A DNA stretch of 64,000 bases. It comes from Pontibacter russatus. Its GTDB lineage: Bacteria; Bacteroidota; Bacteroidia; Cytophagales; Hymenobacteraceae. Numbering within the stretch: the first letter of the stretch is position 1; each line of letters starts with the position of its first letter. The translations under genes were made by a program, and so were the position numbers. This document shows, in pieces, positions 19,167-27,640 of the stretch. The stretch covers positions 3,303,001 through 3,367,000 of the forward strand of contig NZ_CP047984.1 of assembly GCF_009931655.1 (NCBI RefSeq), in the 5' to 3' direction. The notes under the pieces are model-generated. The model was not told where the DNA came from and made no database searches. It worked only from the letters and a program-made list of their open reading frames with translations.

Positions 19167-20984
19167 GTGAGCGAAAAAAGAGAAGATTTATATGTAAGCC
19201 GCGCCAGGGCCTTTGCCGAAAAGGAAAAGCGCGCCGCCTCCAAATCAGGGTTGGTGTCGTGGCTGCGGGTAGGTGTGTTCCTGGGCGGCGTGGCAACGGC
19301 CTGGTACTTTTTCAGCCAGGGCAACCAGCTGGCTGGCGGGGTGGCTGTGCTGCTGTGCTATACGCTGTTCGTGGTGGTGCTGCGCTGGCACAGCCGCCTC
19401 GATTTCAAGTACCGGCAACTGCTGTTGCTCCGGCGCGTGAACGAGCAGGAGGTGGAGCGACTGCAAGGCAGGCTAAGCAAGTTTGACGGCGGCGATGCCT
19501 ATATAGATAGCCACCATCCCTACACCTCAGACCTCGACATCTTCGGACATAACTCCCTCTTTCAGCTGATGAACCGCTCCGTCACCAGCATCGGCAAGGC
19601 GCGGCTGGCGGGGTGGCTCCAGGTGGCCGCTGCCCCGGCAGAGGTGCTGCAACGGCAGGAGGCGGTGGCAGAACTGGCCCAACCGCAGCAACTGGACTGG
19701 CTGCAGGCCTCGCTGGCCCTCCCGATGCACTACAAGCACGACCAGGAACCGGCCAGTGGCTTCCTTGCCTGGCTCTCCGGTGCCTCCTTTTACAGGCAGC
19801 ACCCATGGGTGAAGGTGCTGCTGCTGGTGCTTCCCGTTTTGACGGTGGCGGCTATTGTGGCCTGGCTATATGGCTACAGCGGCTGGATAGCGGTGGCTTT
19901 CCTGCTGGTGCAGTACGGCGTGGCGCATCGCTTCCGGCTGGAGCGGGACGAGTACTATGAAAATAGCATCGGCATCTATGAAGCCATGCGCAGCTACACC
20001 CGCCAGTTGCGGCATATAGAAAAGCACACGTTTACAGCGCCCAGGCTACAGCAACTGCGGCAGGGGCTGCAGCAGGCAGGCACCACGGCCTCGGCCAGCC
20101 TGCACCAGCTGGCCAACATCATCGACTTTTTCTCCTACCGCCTCAGCACTTTGATGGCCTTTTTCCTGAATGCCATTCTAATGTGGGATTTCATCTGGAT
20201 GTACCGGCTGGAGCAGTGGAAGCACAGGTACCTGAAGCAGCTCGAAACGTCGCTGGAGGGGCTGGCGGAAATCGAGGCGCTGGCCAGCATCGCTGCTTTT
20301 CAGCACGCGCATCCCGGCTACGCCGTTCCGCAGTTGAGCCAGCAGCCATTCGAACTAAGGGCCACTGCGCTGGCGCACCCGCTCATCTTTTCCGTGAGGC
20401 CCGTCGCCAACGATTTTGAGACGGCAGGCGCGGGCCGCACCATGGTGATAACGGGTTCCAACATGTCGGGAAAAACCACCTTTCTGCGCACCGTAGGCAT
20501 CAATATGGTGATGGCTTTGATGGGCGCGCCGGTTTGCGCCCAGCGTTTCCGGGTGGCCCCGGCGCAGGTATATACCGCCATGCGCACCGCCGACAACCTC
20601 GCCGAGAACACGTCCTCTTTCTATGCCGAACTGAAGCGCCTGCGCATGCTCCTGGAGCTGACCGAGCAGGGGGAGCCCGTCTTTTACCTGCTCGACGAAA
20701 TCCTGAAAGGCACCAACTCCCGCGACCGCCATATTGGGGCCATGTCGCTTATCCGGCAGTTGCACCATCGCAACGCCTCCGGCCTCATCTCCACACACGA
20801 TCTGGAGTTGGGTGCCATGGAGGAGGAGTTACCACAGAGCGTGCAGAACTACAGCTTCAACAGCGACATTATCGGGGATGAAATCATATTTGATTATAAA
20901 CTGACCAAGGGCATTTGCCGCAGCTTTAACGCCAGCAAACTGATGCAACTCATGGGCATCGACATTAAGGAGGAGGCGCTGTAA
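19167..20984 (+). CDS. Membrane-anchored MutS-family ATPase
   Basis: The 605-residue protein ends in a MutS ATPase domain: Walker A GSNMSGKTT (430-438), then FYAELKRLRMLLEL, Walker B VFYLLDEILKGTNSRDR and the STHDLELG switch. The N-terminal mismatch-recognition and connector domains of MutS are absent. Instead there are two hydrophobic segments near residues 33-72 and two more near 216-255. The central part (about 270-380) resembles the MutS lever/core helices. This architecture is widespread in Bacteroidota as a MutS-related protein, but its role is not established. GTG 19167 is chosen, 24 bases after ridA; the upstream frame overlaps ridA. Confidence 0.85.
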   Translation: MSEKREDLYVSRARAFAEKEKRAASKSGLVSWLRVGVFLGGVATAWYFFSQGNQLAGGVAVLLCYTLFVVVLRWHSRLDFKYRQLLLLRRVNEQEVERLQGRLSKFDGGDAYIDSHHPYTSDLDIFGHNSLFQLMNRSVTSIGKARLAGWLQVAAAPAEVLQRQEAVAELAQPQQLDWLQASLALPMHYKHDQEPASGFLAWLSGASFYRQHPWVKVLLLVLPVLTVAAIVAWLYGYSGWIAVAFLLVQYGVAHRFRLERDEYYENSIGIYEAMRSYTRQLRHIEKHTFTAPRLQQLRQGLQQAGTTASASLHQLANIIDFFSYRLSTLMAFFLNAILMWDFIWMYRLEQWKHRYLKQLETSLEGLAEIEALASIAAFQHAHPGYAVPQLSQQPFELRATALAHPLIFSVRPVANDFETAGAGRTMVITGSNMSGKTTFLRTVGINMVMALMGAPVCAQRFRVAPAQVYTAMRTADNLAENTSSFYAELKRLRMLLELTEQGEPVFYLLDEILKGTNSRDRHIGAMSLIRQLHHRNASGLISTHDLELGAMEEELPQSVQNYSFNSDIIGDEIIFDYKLTKGICRSFNASKLMQLMGIDIKEEAL

Positions 20985-21044
20985 ATTGCACCATTACCCA
21001 GGGTGGGGCGACACACGAAACACTAAAAACGAAACACGACATAT

Positions 21045-21287
21045 ATGAGAACAGTAGCAGACATACCAAACCCGGATATGAAGGTCACGCTGATGGCCTG
21101 GAATGGGAAATACCTGATTAAACTGGAAAAGGCCGACTTTGAGCAGACCTACAAAATCAGCGAGATGGATGTGATGGGCGACCAGGGGGCCAAGGATCTG
21201 CTGGACGAGAAGTTCCTGGAGGCCGCTCTGAACCGTTTCTCGGATATGCGCGATGCGTTTGTATCGACGGTGAGGCGGAATGGGTGA
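21045..21287 (+). CDS. Conserved hypothetical protein, 80 residues
   Basis: This small soluble protein has no recognised domain. It reads as a compact alpha/beta protein (MKVTLMAWNGKYLIKLEKADFEQTYKISEMDV, then a helical AKDLLDEKFLEAALNRFSDMRDAF). Composition and codon use match the neighbours and the ATG is well placed, so it looks like a real gene. It lies 60 bases after the MutS-like gene and before a bidirectional terminator, so it is probably the last gene of that unit. Confidence 0.7.
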   Translation: MRTVADIPNPDMKVTLMAWNGKYLIKLEKADFEQTYKISEMDVMGDQGAKDLLDEKFLEAALNRFSDMRDAFVSTVRRNG

Positions 21288-21300
21288 GAATGCGTAAGCA

Positions 21301-21328
21301 AAAAAGCCCGCTTTTCAGCGGGCTTTTT
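21301..21328. terminator. Bidirectional terminator between the 80-residue gene and tsf
   Basis: A perfect 11-base stem (AAAAAGCCCGC / GCGGGCTTTTT) with a 6-base loop has A and T tracts on both sides, so it can serve both converging genes. Confidence 0.9.
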
Positions 21329-21352
21329 ATATATGAGCAAAGTTATATATGA

Positions 21353-22186
21353 TTAACCAATAGCTACGCGCTTAAACTCGCTTACGGTCATGCCTTTGCT
21401 TGTCTTGTCAAGCAGTTGGGCGATGGAAAGCGAAGAATCTTTTACGAACTCCTGGTTCAGCAGGGTGTTCTCTTTGTAGAACTTGTTCAGCTTGCCTTGT
21501 GCGATTTTCTCCAGCATGGCCTCTGGCTTGCCTTCGGCACGGGCCTGCTCTTTGCCAATCTCGATCTCACGCTCAATGGTGGCGGCATCCACGCCGTCTT
21601 TGTCCAGGGCAATTGGCTTCATGGCGGCAATCTGCATGGCCACATCCTTACCAACTTCTTCTACATCATTGCCGCCTGTGTTTTTCAGGCCTACCAGCAC
21701 ACCCAACTTGCCATTGGAGTGGTTGTAAGCAACTACTTTCTCGGCAGAAACAGTCTCGTAAGCTACCACATCAATCTTCTCACCGATTTTTCCCATCAGG
21801 TCGGTGATGTGGTCCTGCAGCGGACGGCCATCGGCCTGAGGGGTAGCCAGCAGGTCTTCTTTAGAAGCAGCTTTGGAGGAAACAGCAGCCTGCAGAACAG
21901 CCTGGGCGAGGTTACGGAAATCTTCCACTTTCGAAACGGGCTCTGTTTCGCAGGCTACCGCTACCACGGTGCCGTTAGAGCCGTCAGCGCTCACCTGCGT
22001 CAGCACGATGCCTTCAGAAGTTACGTTGTCGGCGCGCTTGCTTGCTATTTTCTGCCCCTGCTTGCGCAGGATGTCTTTCGCTGCCTCAAAGTCGCCGTTT
22101 GCTTCCGTCAGCGCCTTCTTGCAATCCATCATACCTGCACCAGTTTCCTGGCGTAGTCTGTTAACGTCTTGTGCTGTAATAGCCAT
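21353..22186 (-). CDS. tsf: Elongation factor Ts
   Basis: EF-Ts recharges EF-Tu with GTP. The 277-residue protein has the conserved N-terminal UBA-like part (AQDVNRLRQETGAGMMDCKKALTEANGDFEAA) with the TGAGMMDCKKAL signature, followed by the core domains. It is the last gene of the ribosomal cluster rplM-rpsI-rpsB-tsf. A hairpin between rpsB and tsf (22337-22376) suggests that tsf transcription is partly separate, though no clear promoter is visible in the 215-base gap. Confidence 0.98.
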   Translation of the reverse strand: MAITAQDVNRLRQETGAGMMDCKKALTEANGDFEAAKDILRKQGQKIASKRADNVTSEGIVLTQVSADGSNGTVVAVACETEPVSKVEDFRNLAQAVLQAAVSSKAASKEDLLATPQADGRPLQDHITDLMGKIGEKIDVVAYETVSAEKVVAYNHSNGKLGVLVGLKNTGGNDVEEVGKDVAMQIAAMKPIALDKDGVDAATIEREIEIGKEQARAEGKPEAMLEKIAQGKLNKFYKENTLLNQEFVKDSSLSIAQLLDKTSKGMTVSEFKRVAIG

Positions 22187-22336
22187 TTTTTTATAATTAA
22201 GAATTACGAATTAAAAATTAGAAATTTTATATGGGGGATAGGAGAAGCAAACAAAATGTGAACGGCTCAGAACGAGTATCAATCGAGTCTTATGTCCAAC
22301 GTCTAAAGTCTAACGTCTCTCAAAAAGCCCTAAAAC

Positions 22337-22376
22337 AAACTGAACATTGAAGCAGTTGTAGCCCAATGTTCAGTTT
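22337..22376 (-). terminator. Hairpin/terminator between rpsB and tsf
   Basis: On the minus strand a 13-base perfect stem (AAACTGAACATTG / CAATGTTCAGTTT) is followed by TGTTTTAGGG. It would stop or attenuate transcription from rpsB into tsf. Confidence 0.65.
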
Positions 22377-22401
22377 GGTATAATCTATATAAACCTCAGG
22401 C

Positions 22402-23169
22402 TTATTGCTCGTCGGCTTCCTGCTTCGCTTTGATGCCTTCTTCCTCAGAACGCTTGCGCTCCGTTTCCTCTTTGTCCACCTTGCGCTCAGACAAGCCCTC
22501 TTCGATTGCCTTGCCTACCAGCGATACAATCAGGGCTACTGACTTAGACGCATCGTCGTTTGCAGGAATCGGGAAGTCTACCAGATCCGGGTTTGAGTTT
22601 GTGTCGCAGATGGCGAATACCGGCAGGTTCAGTTTCTGAGCCTCTTTCACGGCAATGTGCTCGCGCTTCACGTCCACCACAAACAGGGCAGCGGGCAGTC
22701 TCGAAAGGTCAGCGATACCACCCAGCACGCGGTCAAGTTTCTCACGCTCGCGCGACAGCATCAGCTTCTCGCGCTTTGCAAGGGCCTTCGACTGCTCCGG
22801 GTCTTTCATCATCTTGTCGATGGTCGACATCTTCTTCAGCGACTTGCGCACGGTGGCGAAGTTGGTGAGCATGCCACCCAGCCAACGGTCGGTCACGTAG
22901 GGCATCTTCAGGCGCTTGGCCTCTTCTGCCACAATTTCCTGCGCCTGCTTTTTGGTAGCCACGAACAAAATCTTACGGCCAGACTTCGCGATGTTGCGGA
23001 TAGCGGCGGTAGCCTCTTCAAGCGCAACCAGCGTCTTGTTCAGGTCGATGATATGGATTCCGTTTTTCTCCATGAAGATGTACGGAGCCATCTTCGGGTC
23101 CCACTTGCGGGTAAGGTGGCCAAAATGAACACCAGCCTCAAGTAATTCTTTATAATTAGTACTTGCCAT
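22402..23169 (-). CDS. rpsB: 30S ribosomal protein S2
   Basis: S2 binds the small-subunit body and is needed for S1 attachment. The 255-residue protein shows the N-terminal LEAGVHFGHLTRKWDPKMAPYIF, GRKILFVATKKQAQEIVAEEA and FAICDTNSNPDLVDFPIPANDDA signatures. It has a charged C-terminal tail (ETERKRSEEEGIKAKQEADEQ). It lies 21 bases after rpsI in the usual bacteroidotal order. Confidence 0.98.
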   Translation of the reverse strand: MASTNYKELLEAGVHFGHLTRKWDPKMAPYIFMEKNGIHIIDLNKTLVALEEATAAIRNIAKSGRKILFVATKKQAQEIVAEEAKRLKMPYVTDRWLGGMLTNFATVRKSLKKMSTIDKMMKDPEQSKALAKREKLMLSREREKLDRVLGGIADLSRLPAALFVVDVKREHIAVKEAQKLNLPVFAICDTNSNPDLVDFPIPANDDASKSVALIVSLVGKAIEEGLSERKVDKEETERKRSEEEGIKAKQEADEQ

Positions 23170-23190
23170 GTTGTTGATACACCTTTAATA

Positions 23191-23577
23191 TTAACGTTTA
23201 CTGAACTGGAACGAACGACGCGCTTTGCGCTTACCGAACTTCTTGCGCTCCACCATGCGAGGGTCGCGTGTGATGAAACCTTCCTTGCGGAGAGCTGATT
23301 TAGTCTCGGCGTTCTCAACTACCAGTGCTTTAGAGATAGCAAGTCTAAGTGCTTCAGCCTGGCCGCTTACACCACCACCTTTTAAGTTGGCTTTTACGTC
23401 GTATTTGCCAACAGAGTCCAAGGTTTTGAACGGCTGATTCACAATAGTTTGAAGTACTTCGCTCGGGAAGTAATTCTTGATATCTCTACCGTTAATAGTG
23501 ATATTCCCTTGCCCGGCCGTCATGTGGATACGAGCCACCGAGGTTTTTCTTCTACCAGATGTATTGATAACTTCCAT
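23191..23577 (-). CDS. rpsI: 30S ribosomal protein S9
   Basis: S9 sits in the head of the small subunit; its basic C-terminal tail contacts the P-site tRNA. The 128-residue protein has GRRKTSVARIHM near the start, GGGVSGQAEALRLAISKALV in the middle and the expected tail with KFGKRKARRSFQFSKR, ending in Lys-Arg. It starts 4 bases after the rplM stop, so the two are co-translated. Confidence 0.98.
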   Translation of the reverse strand: MEVINTSGRRKTSVARIHMTAGQGNITINGRDIKNYFPSEVLQTIVNQPFKTLDSVGKYDVKANLKGGGVSGQAEALRLAISKALVVENAETKSALRKEGFITRDPRMVERKKFGKRKARRSFQFSKR

Positions 23578-23581
23578 TAAA

Positions 23582-24031
23582 TTAAATATTGAGGGTTAGT
23601 TCTTTTGGTTGCTGCGCGGCATAAGGGTGCTCGCTTCCAGCAAATACGTGCAGATTGCGGAACAGCTCGCTGCCCAATCTGTTTTTTGGCAACATGCCGC
23701 GCACGGCGCGCTCTACTAACAGCGTAGACGATTTCGCCTTCAGCTCGCGTGGAGAAGTCCGCTTCTGACCGCCCGGGTAGCCGGTGTGTGTCAGGTAGTA
23801 CTTCTGGTCCCACTTGCGACCCGTGAAGCGCGTGTCATCGGCGTTGATGATGATCACGTTGTCTCCGCAGTCTACATGAGGCGTGTACGAGGGCTTGTGC
23901 TTGCCCTTCAGGATCTTGGCAACTTCCGATGCCACGCGACCCAGGCTTCCTTGCCCGGCATCCACAATCACCCAGCCCTTGTTGGCCGACTGCTTGTTGA
24001 GGTACTGGGTTTTGTAACTTAAATGGTCCAT
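23582..24031 (-). CDS. rplM: 50S ribosomal protein L13
   Basis: L13 is an early-assembly protein of the large subunit. The 149-residue product shows GRVASEVAKILKGKHKPSYTP, the GDNVIIINADDTRFTGRKWDQK stretch and AVRGMLPKNRLG. It heads the rplM-rpsI-rpsB-tsf group; a good bacteroidotal promoter lies 62-96 bases upstream. The C-terminal HPYAAQQPKELTLNI is also typical. Confidence 0.98.
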   Translation of the reverse strand: MDHLSYKTQYLNKQSANKGWVIVDAGQGSLGRVASEVAKILKGKHKPSYTPHVDCGDNVIIINADDTRFTGRKWDQKYYLTHTGYPGGQKRTSPRELKAKSSTLLVERAVRGMLPKNRLGSELFRNLHVFAGSEHPYAAQQPKELTLNI

Positions 24032-24096
24032 TCTTGGTGGTTGTAAGCGATTTATTTATTTAATTTATCTGTTCTTCAGTCTCTGAAAAATGGACA

Positions 24097-24127
24097 CAAA
24101 GATAGAAGTTAATATTTGTATATGCAA
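24097..24127 (-). promoter_or_regulatory. Promoter of the rplM ribosomal cluster
   Basis: On the minus strand TTG (24127-24125), a 20-base spacer and TATCTTTG (24104-24097) match the Bacteroidota -33/-7 pattern. Transcription would start near 24093, giving a leader of about 62 bases before rplM. Such leaders can carry ribosomal-protein feedback sites; none was identified here. Confidence 0.7.
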
Positions 24128-24198
24128 CAGCCTGCAAGAAATATGCTGTGTAACAAGTAAATAGTAAGCATTGCAGGGGATATATAGGTTTAGGGGTA

Positions 24199-24248
24199 AA
24201 AAGCATTGGGGCGAATGGACCAACTGGTCCATTCGCCCCAATGCTTTT
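24199..24248 (-). terminator. Very long perfect palindrome after the M56 gene
   Basis: A 24-base perfect stem with only a 2-base loop (24199-24222 and 24225-24248) lies just past the M56 stop codon. On the minus strand it ends in CTTTTTACC, fitting an intrinsic terminator. Such a long exact palindrome is unusual. Confidence 0.8.
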
Positions 24249-24255
24249 ATATAGG

Positions 24256-26067
24256 TTAGTTGTCCTCCGGCTTTACGGGCGGCGGGGGAGGTGGCAGCGT
24301 GGGCAGTTTGCCGTATTTGCTTTCGGCTGTCGCCACATTATTCCTGTCGTACAGGTTATACACTTCTGCTGCCCCGGATTCTAGGTATATATGGATGAAA
24401 CGCATCTTATTCTCACTTTTATCTCTAAGTGTCCAGCCTATTTGTTTCACATCAGGGTTCCGTTTCAGGAAGGCTTTGTAGTCTGCTGTCTGATTGGCTT
24501 CGTCTGGAATATATGGCGTCTCCTCCTTTTGGAATTGCTTTATTATTGGCGGCGAGTATTTTTTGGCTTGTTTCATGGGTGGAGGAGGAGGTGGTAGAAC
24601 AGGCAGTTTTCCGTATTTGGCTTCTACGGATGGTAAATGGAGTTTCCCATTATAATTGTATTCCTCCATAATGCCCGACTTTAAGTAAATGATGAATGTT
24701 TGAAGGTTAAACTCATTATTACCGGAAAGCTTCCAGCCTACTTGTTTAATAGTAGGATTACGTTTTAAGAAAGCCTTGTAGCCCTCTGGTAAATTGTTTT
24801 TGTAATAACTGTCTTCTTCTTGTATAAAAATAAATGTCCCCTCCCCGTCTTGTAGTGCTGAGGGTATAGATTTGGAGGAACTTATAGTGTTGACTATTGA
24901 TGATGTTATAGGTGCTTTGGGCAGTTGACCATATTTTTTTTCTGCAACATTTACCTCATCTCTGTTATTCAAGTGGTAATTTTCAACAACTCCGCTACGT
25001 TCAATAACTATTCGCGCAATAGATTTATCATCTCCGTCTAAAGTCTTAGGCACCCAGTATAGCGCAATAATATCAGGATTACGTTTTAGAAAAGCTTTAT
25101 AGTCATTTGGCAGGTTTTGAGCGTCATTCTTCTGCACCGAAATTACACCCTGCTCTTCTACTTCCATATATATGGAATCGTTCTGAGCTAACTCTTCTGC
25201 ACTTTGTGCATTTCCTCTGAAAGCGAGGAGTAGAACGGCAACCAGTGGCAACGCTATCAGCAGCCTGAACTGGTTTGCCTTATTTGTTGGGATTTTGTTC
25301 ATCATAGTGATTCTTCGTTTTAGTGGCGGGAAATTGAATTGATTGGCAAGCTGCGGCTCTGGGGCACCCACTACTTTCAGGAGCAGGTATTGGTAGGCTT
25401 TTCTGTCCACGCCAGCGCAAATCACCTTTTGGTCGGCAATAAACTCCAGGTTCTCCTTTACCGCTTTTTTCATGAGCCACGCACCAGGGTTGAACCAGTA
25501 TAACACCGTGTTCAACTCTGCCAGCAGCACATCCAGCGTGTGCCAGCCTTTTACGTGCACCTGCTCATGCCGCAGTATCGACTCCAACTCCGCCGCTGTG
25601 AACTGCGCCGGGTTCAGGTAGATGGCCTGCCAGAAAGAGAAAGCCTGTGTGATGTGAGTGACCTGCCTGAAATGGATGCCCATATAGCTTGCACGCTCGG
25701 AGGCAGCACGGATTTTATAAAGGGATATAAACTGAAGCAGCAACCGGATTGCCATCGCCCCTGTGCCAAGCCAGAACAGGAACACAGGAATCTGCCAATA
25801 ATCAAATGCCAGAGTTGTTTCTTGTGTGGCGGGCGCCGTCACCCAAACCGGCACTGTGTTTATATAGGCGCTTGCCAGGTCCTGGTGCCGGCTCATTAGC
25901 CCGGACACATCCATGAAAGGATAGGCCGTTGAGAACGCAACGCCGAATAACAGAAAGTGCCGGTTGAGGGTGTAGAAGGTGAGCCGCCGCAGCACGAAGT
26001 GGTAGGCCAGGTAAAAAAGCACCAGCGCCACATTTACTTTCAGGAGATATAGAATCAGCGCTGGCAT
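24256..26067 (-). CDS. M56 (BlaR1/MecR1-like) membrane metallopeptidase with three C-terminal repeats
   Basis: This 603-residue sensor peptidase has four probable membrane helices (about residues 3-25, 35-52, 92-115 and 268-285). The zinc protease motif is HEQVH (167-171), with a likely third ligand at Glu184. BlaR1 relatives sense envelope stress and cleave the partner BlaI repressor, encoded just upstream with a 1-base gap. The periplasmic part is odd: three tandem copies of about 65 residues (322-385, 429-496, 529-597), each starting YKAFLKRNP and ending KYGKLP or KYGQLP, the last two followed by a Pro6 tract. This is not a penicillin-binding domain, so the ligand is probably not a beta-lactam. 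Confidence 0.9.
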   Translation of the reverse strand: MPALILYLLKVNVALVLFYLAYHFVLRRLTFYTLNRHFLLFGVAFSTAYPFMDVSGLMSRHQDLASAYINTVPVWVTAPATQETTLAFDYWQIPVFLFWLGTGAMAIRLLLQFISLYKIRAASERASYMGIHFRQVTHITQAFSFWQAIYLNPAQFTAAELESILRHEQVHVKGWHTLDVLLAELNTVLYWFNPGAWLMKKAVKENLEFIADQKVICAGVDRKAYQYLLLKVVGAPEPQLANQFNFPPLKRRITMMNKIPTNKANQFRLLIALPLVAVLLLAFRGNAQSAEELAQNDSIYMEVEEQGVISVQKNDAQNLPNDYKAFLKRNPDIIALYWVPKTLDGDDKSIARIVIERSGVVENYHLNNRDEVNVAEKKYGQLPKAPITSSIVNTISSSKSIPSALQDGEGTFIFIQEEDSYYKNNLPEGYKAFLKRNPTIKQVGWKLSGNNEFNLQTFIIYLKSGIMEEYNYNGKLHLPSVEAKYGKLPVLPPPPPPMKQAKKYSPPIIKQFQKEETPYIPDEANQTADYKAFLKRNPDVKQIGWTLRDKSENKMRFIHIYLESGAAEVYNLYDRNNVATAESKYGKLPTLPPPPPPVKPEDN

Positions 26068-26068
26068 G

Positions 26069-26434
26069 TCATTCCGGGTTTTTGTTTTCGATCATATCTA
26101 TAATCTCTTTCAACTCTTCGGCGCTAATCTGCTTTTCCCTGGCAAAAAAGGCTACCAACTCTTTGTAGGAGTTTTTGAAATAATCATCCACAAAGCCTTT
26201 CATAAACCTCTTCTTGTAGTCCTCTGCCTTCAGGAGCGGTGTGTAGCGGTAGGTGTTTCCCTGCTTTTCGCTTGCCACATATTCTTTCTTCTCCAGGTTC
26301 TTCACGGTGGAGGCGAGTGTGGTATAAGGCGGTTTAGGCTCCGGCAGTTGCTCCAGAAAATATTTGATATAGCCGCCATCCAATGCCCATATCGCCTGCA
26401 TGGCCTCTTCTTCTTGCTGCGTCAGCTTTTCCAT
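26069..26434 (-). CDS. BlaI/MecI-family transcriptional repressor
   Basis: The 121-residue protein is a winged-helix repressor: an N-terminal MEKLTQQEEEAMQAIWALDGGYIKYFLEQL, then the recognition helix PPYTTLASTVKNLEKKEYV, and a C-terminal dimerisation helix (EELKEIIDMIENKN). BlaI family proteins repress their own operon until the partner M56 protease is activated. The partner follows after one base. A perfect 34-base inverted repeat sits directly upstream of the start codon and is the likely operator. Confidence 0.93.
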   Translation of the reverse strand: MEKLTQQEEEAMQAIWALDGGYIKYFLEQLPEPKPPYTTLASTVKNLEKKEYVASEKQGNTYRYTPLLKAEDYKKRFMKGFVDDYFKNSYKELVAFFAREKQISAEELKEIIDMIENKNPE

Positions 26435-26439
26435 ATATC

Positions 26440-26473
26440 TACGAATATTTCGTATAATTACGAAATATTCGTA
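26440..26473. promoter_or_regulatory. BlaI-type operator (perfect inverted repeat)
   Basis: TACGAATATTTCGTA (26440-26454), TAAT, then TACGAAATATTCGTA (26459-26473) form a perfect 15-base inverted repeat, and each half is itself nearly palindromic. It begins 6 bases before the blaI start codon, so bound repressor would block transcription of both genes. Confidence 0.85.
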
Positions 26474-26588
26474 ATAAAGTCTGCTGTGGCTGGATTTTTA
26501 TTTTGTGGAAGCGGAGTGCAGCCTTATTGCTTTGACATCCTTATGGTACCGCGCTGCGTCTTAAGCATATATAAACTTGGGCAGAGAT

Positions 26589-27572
26589 ATGAAAGCCATA
26601 CTTGTAAAACAACCCGGCGGGCCGGAACAACTATATATAGGAACACACGATAAGCCGCTTCCAAACCCGGACGAGTTGCTGGTGCGGGTGCAGGCCACCG
26701 CGCTCAACCGTGCCGATACTTTGCAGCGGCAGGGGAAGTATCCGCCACCGAAAGGGGCAAGTCCGTTGCTGGGGCTGGAGGTCGCCGGCGAGGTGGTGGA
26801 GGCGGGTATCAACTGCTCAAGGTTTAAGAAAGGGGATAAAGTGTTTGGCCTGCTGCCCGGCGGCGGATATGCCGAATATGCCATCCTCCACGAAGCCATG
26901 GCGCTGCCGGTGCCGGACAACCTGACCATGGAAGAAGCCGCCGCCATACCCGAGGTGTTCCTGACGGCCTACCAGGCGCTGGTGTGGCTGGGGAGGCTGC
27001 AGGCTGGGGAGCGGGTGCTGGTGCATGCGGGCGCAAGCGGCGTGGGCACGGCGGCCATCCAACTGGCGCGGGCCTTACAGGCCGAGGTGCTGGTAACGGC
27101 CTCGGAAAAGAAACTGCAGGCATGCCTGGACCTGGGCGCTCACAAAGCCATCAACTACAAGGAAGCGCCTTTTGAGGAGGCCGTGCTGGCCCATACCAAC
27201 AGCGAGGGCGTGGACCTAATCGTGGATTTCATAGCCGGGCCGTATTTTCAGTCAAACATCGAGTGCCTGCGCCTGGACGGGCGGCTGGTGCTGCTGGCCT
27301 CTCTGGGCGGCGGCAAAGTAGATTCTTTTGATTTGCGCAAGCTGCTGGCGAAACGTCTGCACGTCATGGGCTCCACGCTGCGCTCCCGCCCCCACGGCTA
27401 CCAGGCAAAGCTCACAGAGGAGATGTGGACTTTCGCCGGGCCGTTATTCAAGAGCGGCCAAATCAAGCCTGTTATCGATTCTGTTTTTGACTGGCAGGAC
27501 GTGGCGGCCGCGCACCGCTATATGGAGCAGAACCAGAACATCGGCAAAATTGTGCTGCGGATAAATTCGTAG
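26589..27572 (+). CDS. Zinc-independent quinone oxidoreductase (MDR family, PIG3/TP53I3-like)
   Basis: This 327-residue NAD(P)H oxidoreductase of the medium-chain family has a GroES-like N-terminal half (VRVQATALNRADTLQRQGKYPPP, LLGLEVAGEVVEAG) and a Rossmann half with VHAGASGVGTAAIQLARALQAEV. No structural-zinc cysteines are present, as expected for quinone reductases. The substrate is probably quinones or enones, inferred from family. ATG 26589 is preferred to 26577 because MKAILVKQPGG is the standard start. The gene is divergent from the BlaI pair. Confidence 0.9.
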   Translation: MKAILVKQPGGPEQLYIGTHDKPLPNPDELLVRVQATALNRADTLQRQGKYPPPKGASPLLGLEVAGEVVEAGINCSRFKKGDKVFGLLPGGGYAEYAILHEAMALPVPDNLTMEEAAAIPEVFLTAYQALVWLGRLQAGERVLVHAGASGVGTAAIQLARALQAEVLVTASEKKLQACLDLGAHKAINYKEAPFEEAVLAHTNSEGVDLIVDFIAGPYFQSNIECLRLDGRLVLLASLGGGKVDSFDLRKLLAKRLHVMGSTLRSRPHGYQAKLTEEMWTFAGPLFKSGQIKPVIDSVFDWQDVAAAHRYMEQNQNIGKIVLRINS

Positions 27573-27636
27573 GGACGCAACATTTTGCGTCTCTTGCTCT
27601 TGCAGTAATTAAGACGCAATATCTTGCGTCTCTACC
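27569..27636. repeat. REP-like hairpin doublet
   Basis: Two imperfect hairpins (GGACGCAA..TTGCGTCTC at 27573-27593 and AAGACGCAA..TTGCGTCTC at 27611-27632) lie 17 bases apart. The outer ends, GTAGGGACGCAA and TTGCGTCTCTAC, are inverted repeats at 11 of 12 positions. It resembles a REP or BIME element and lies between two converging genes. Confidence 0.65.
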
Positions 27637-27640
27637 ATAT

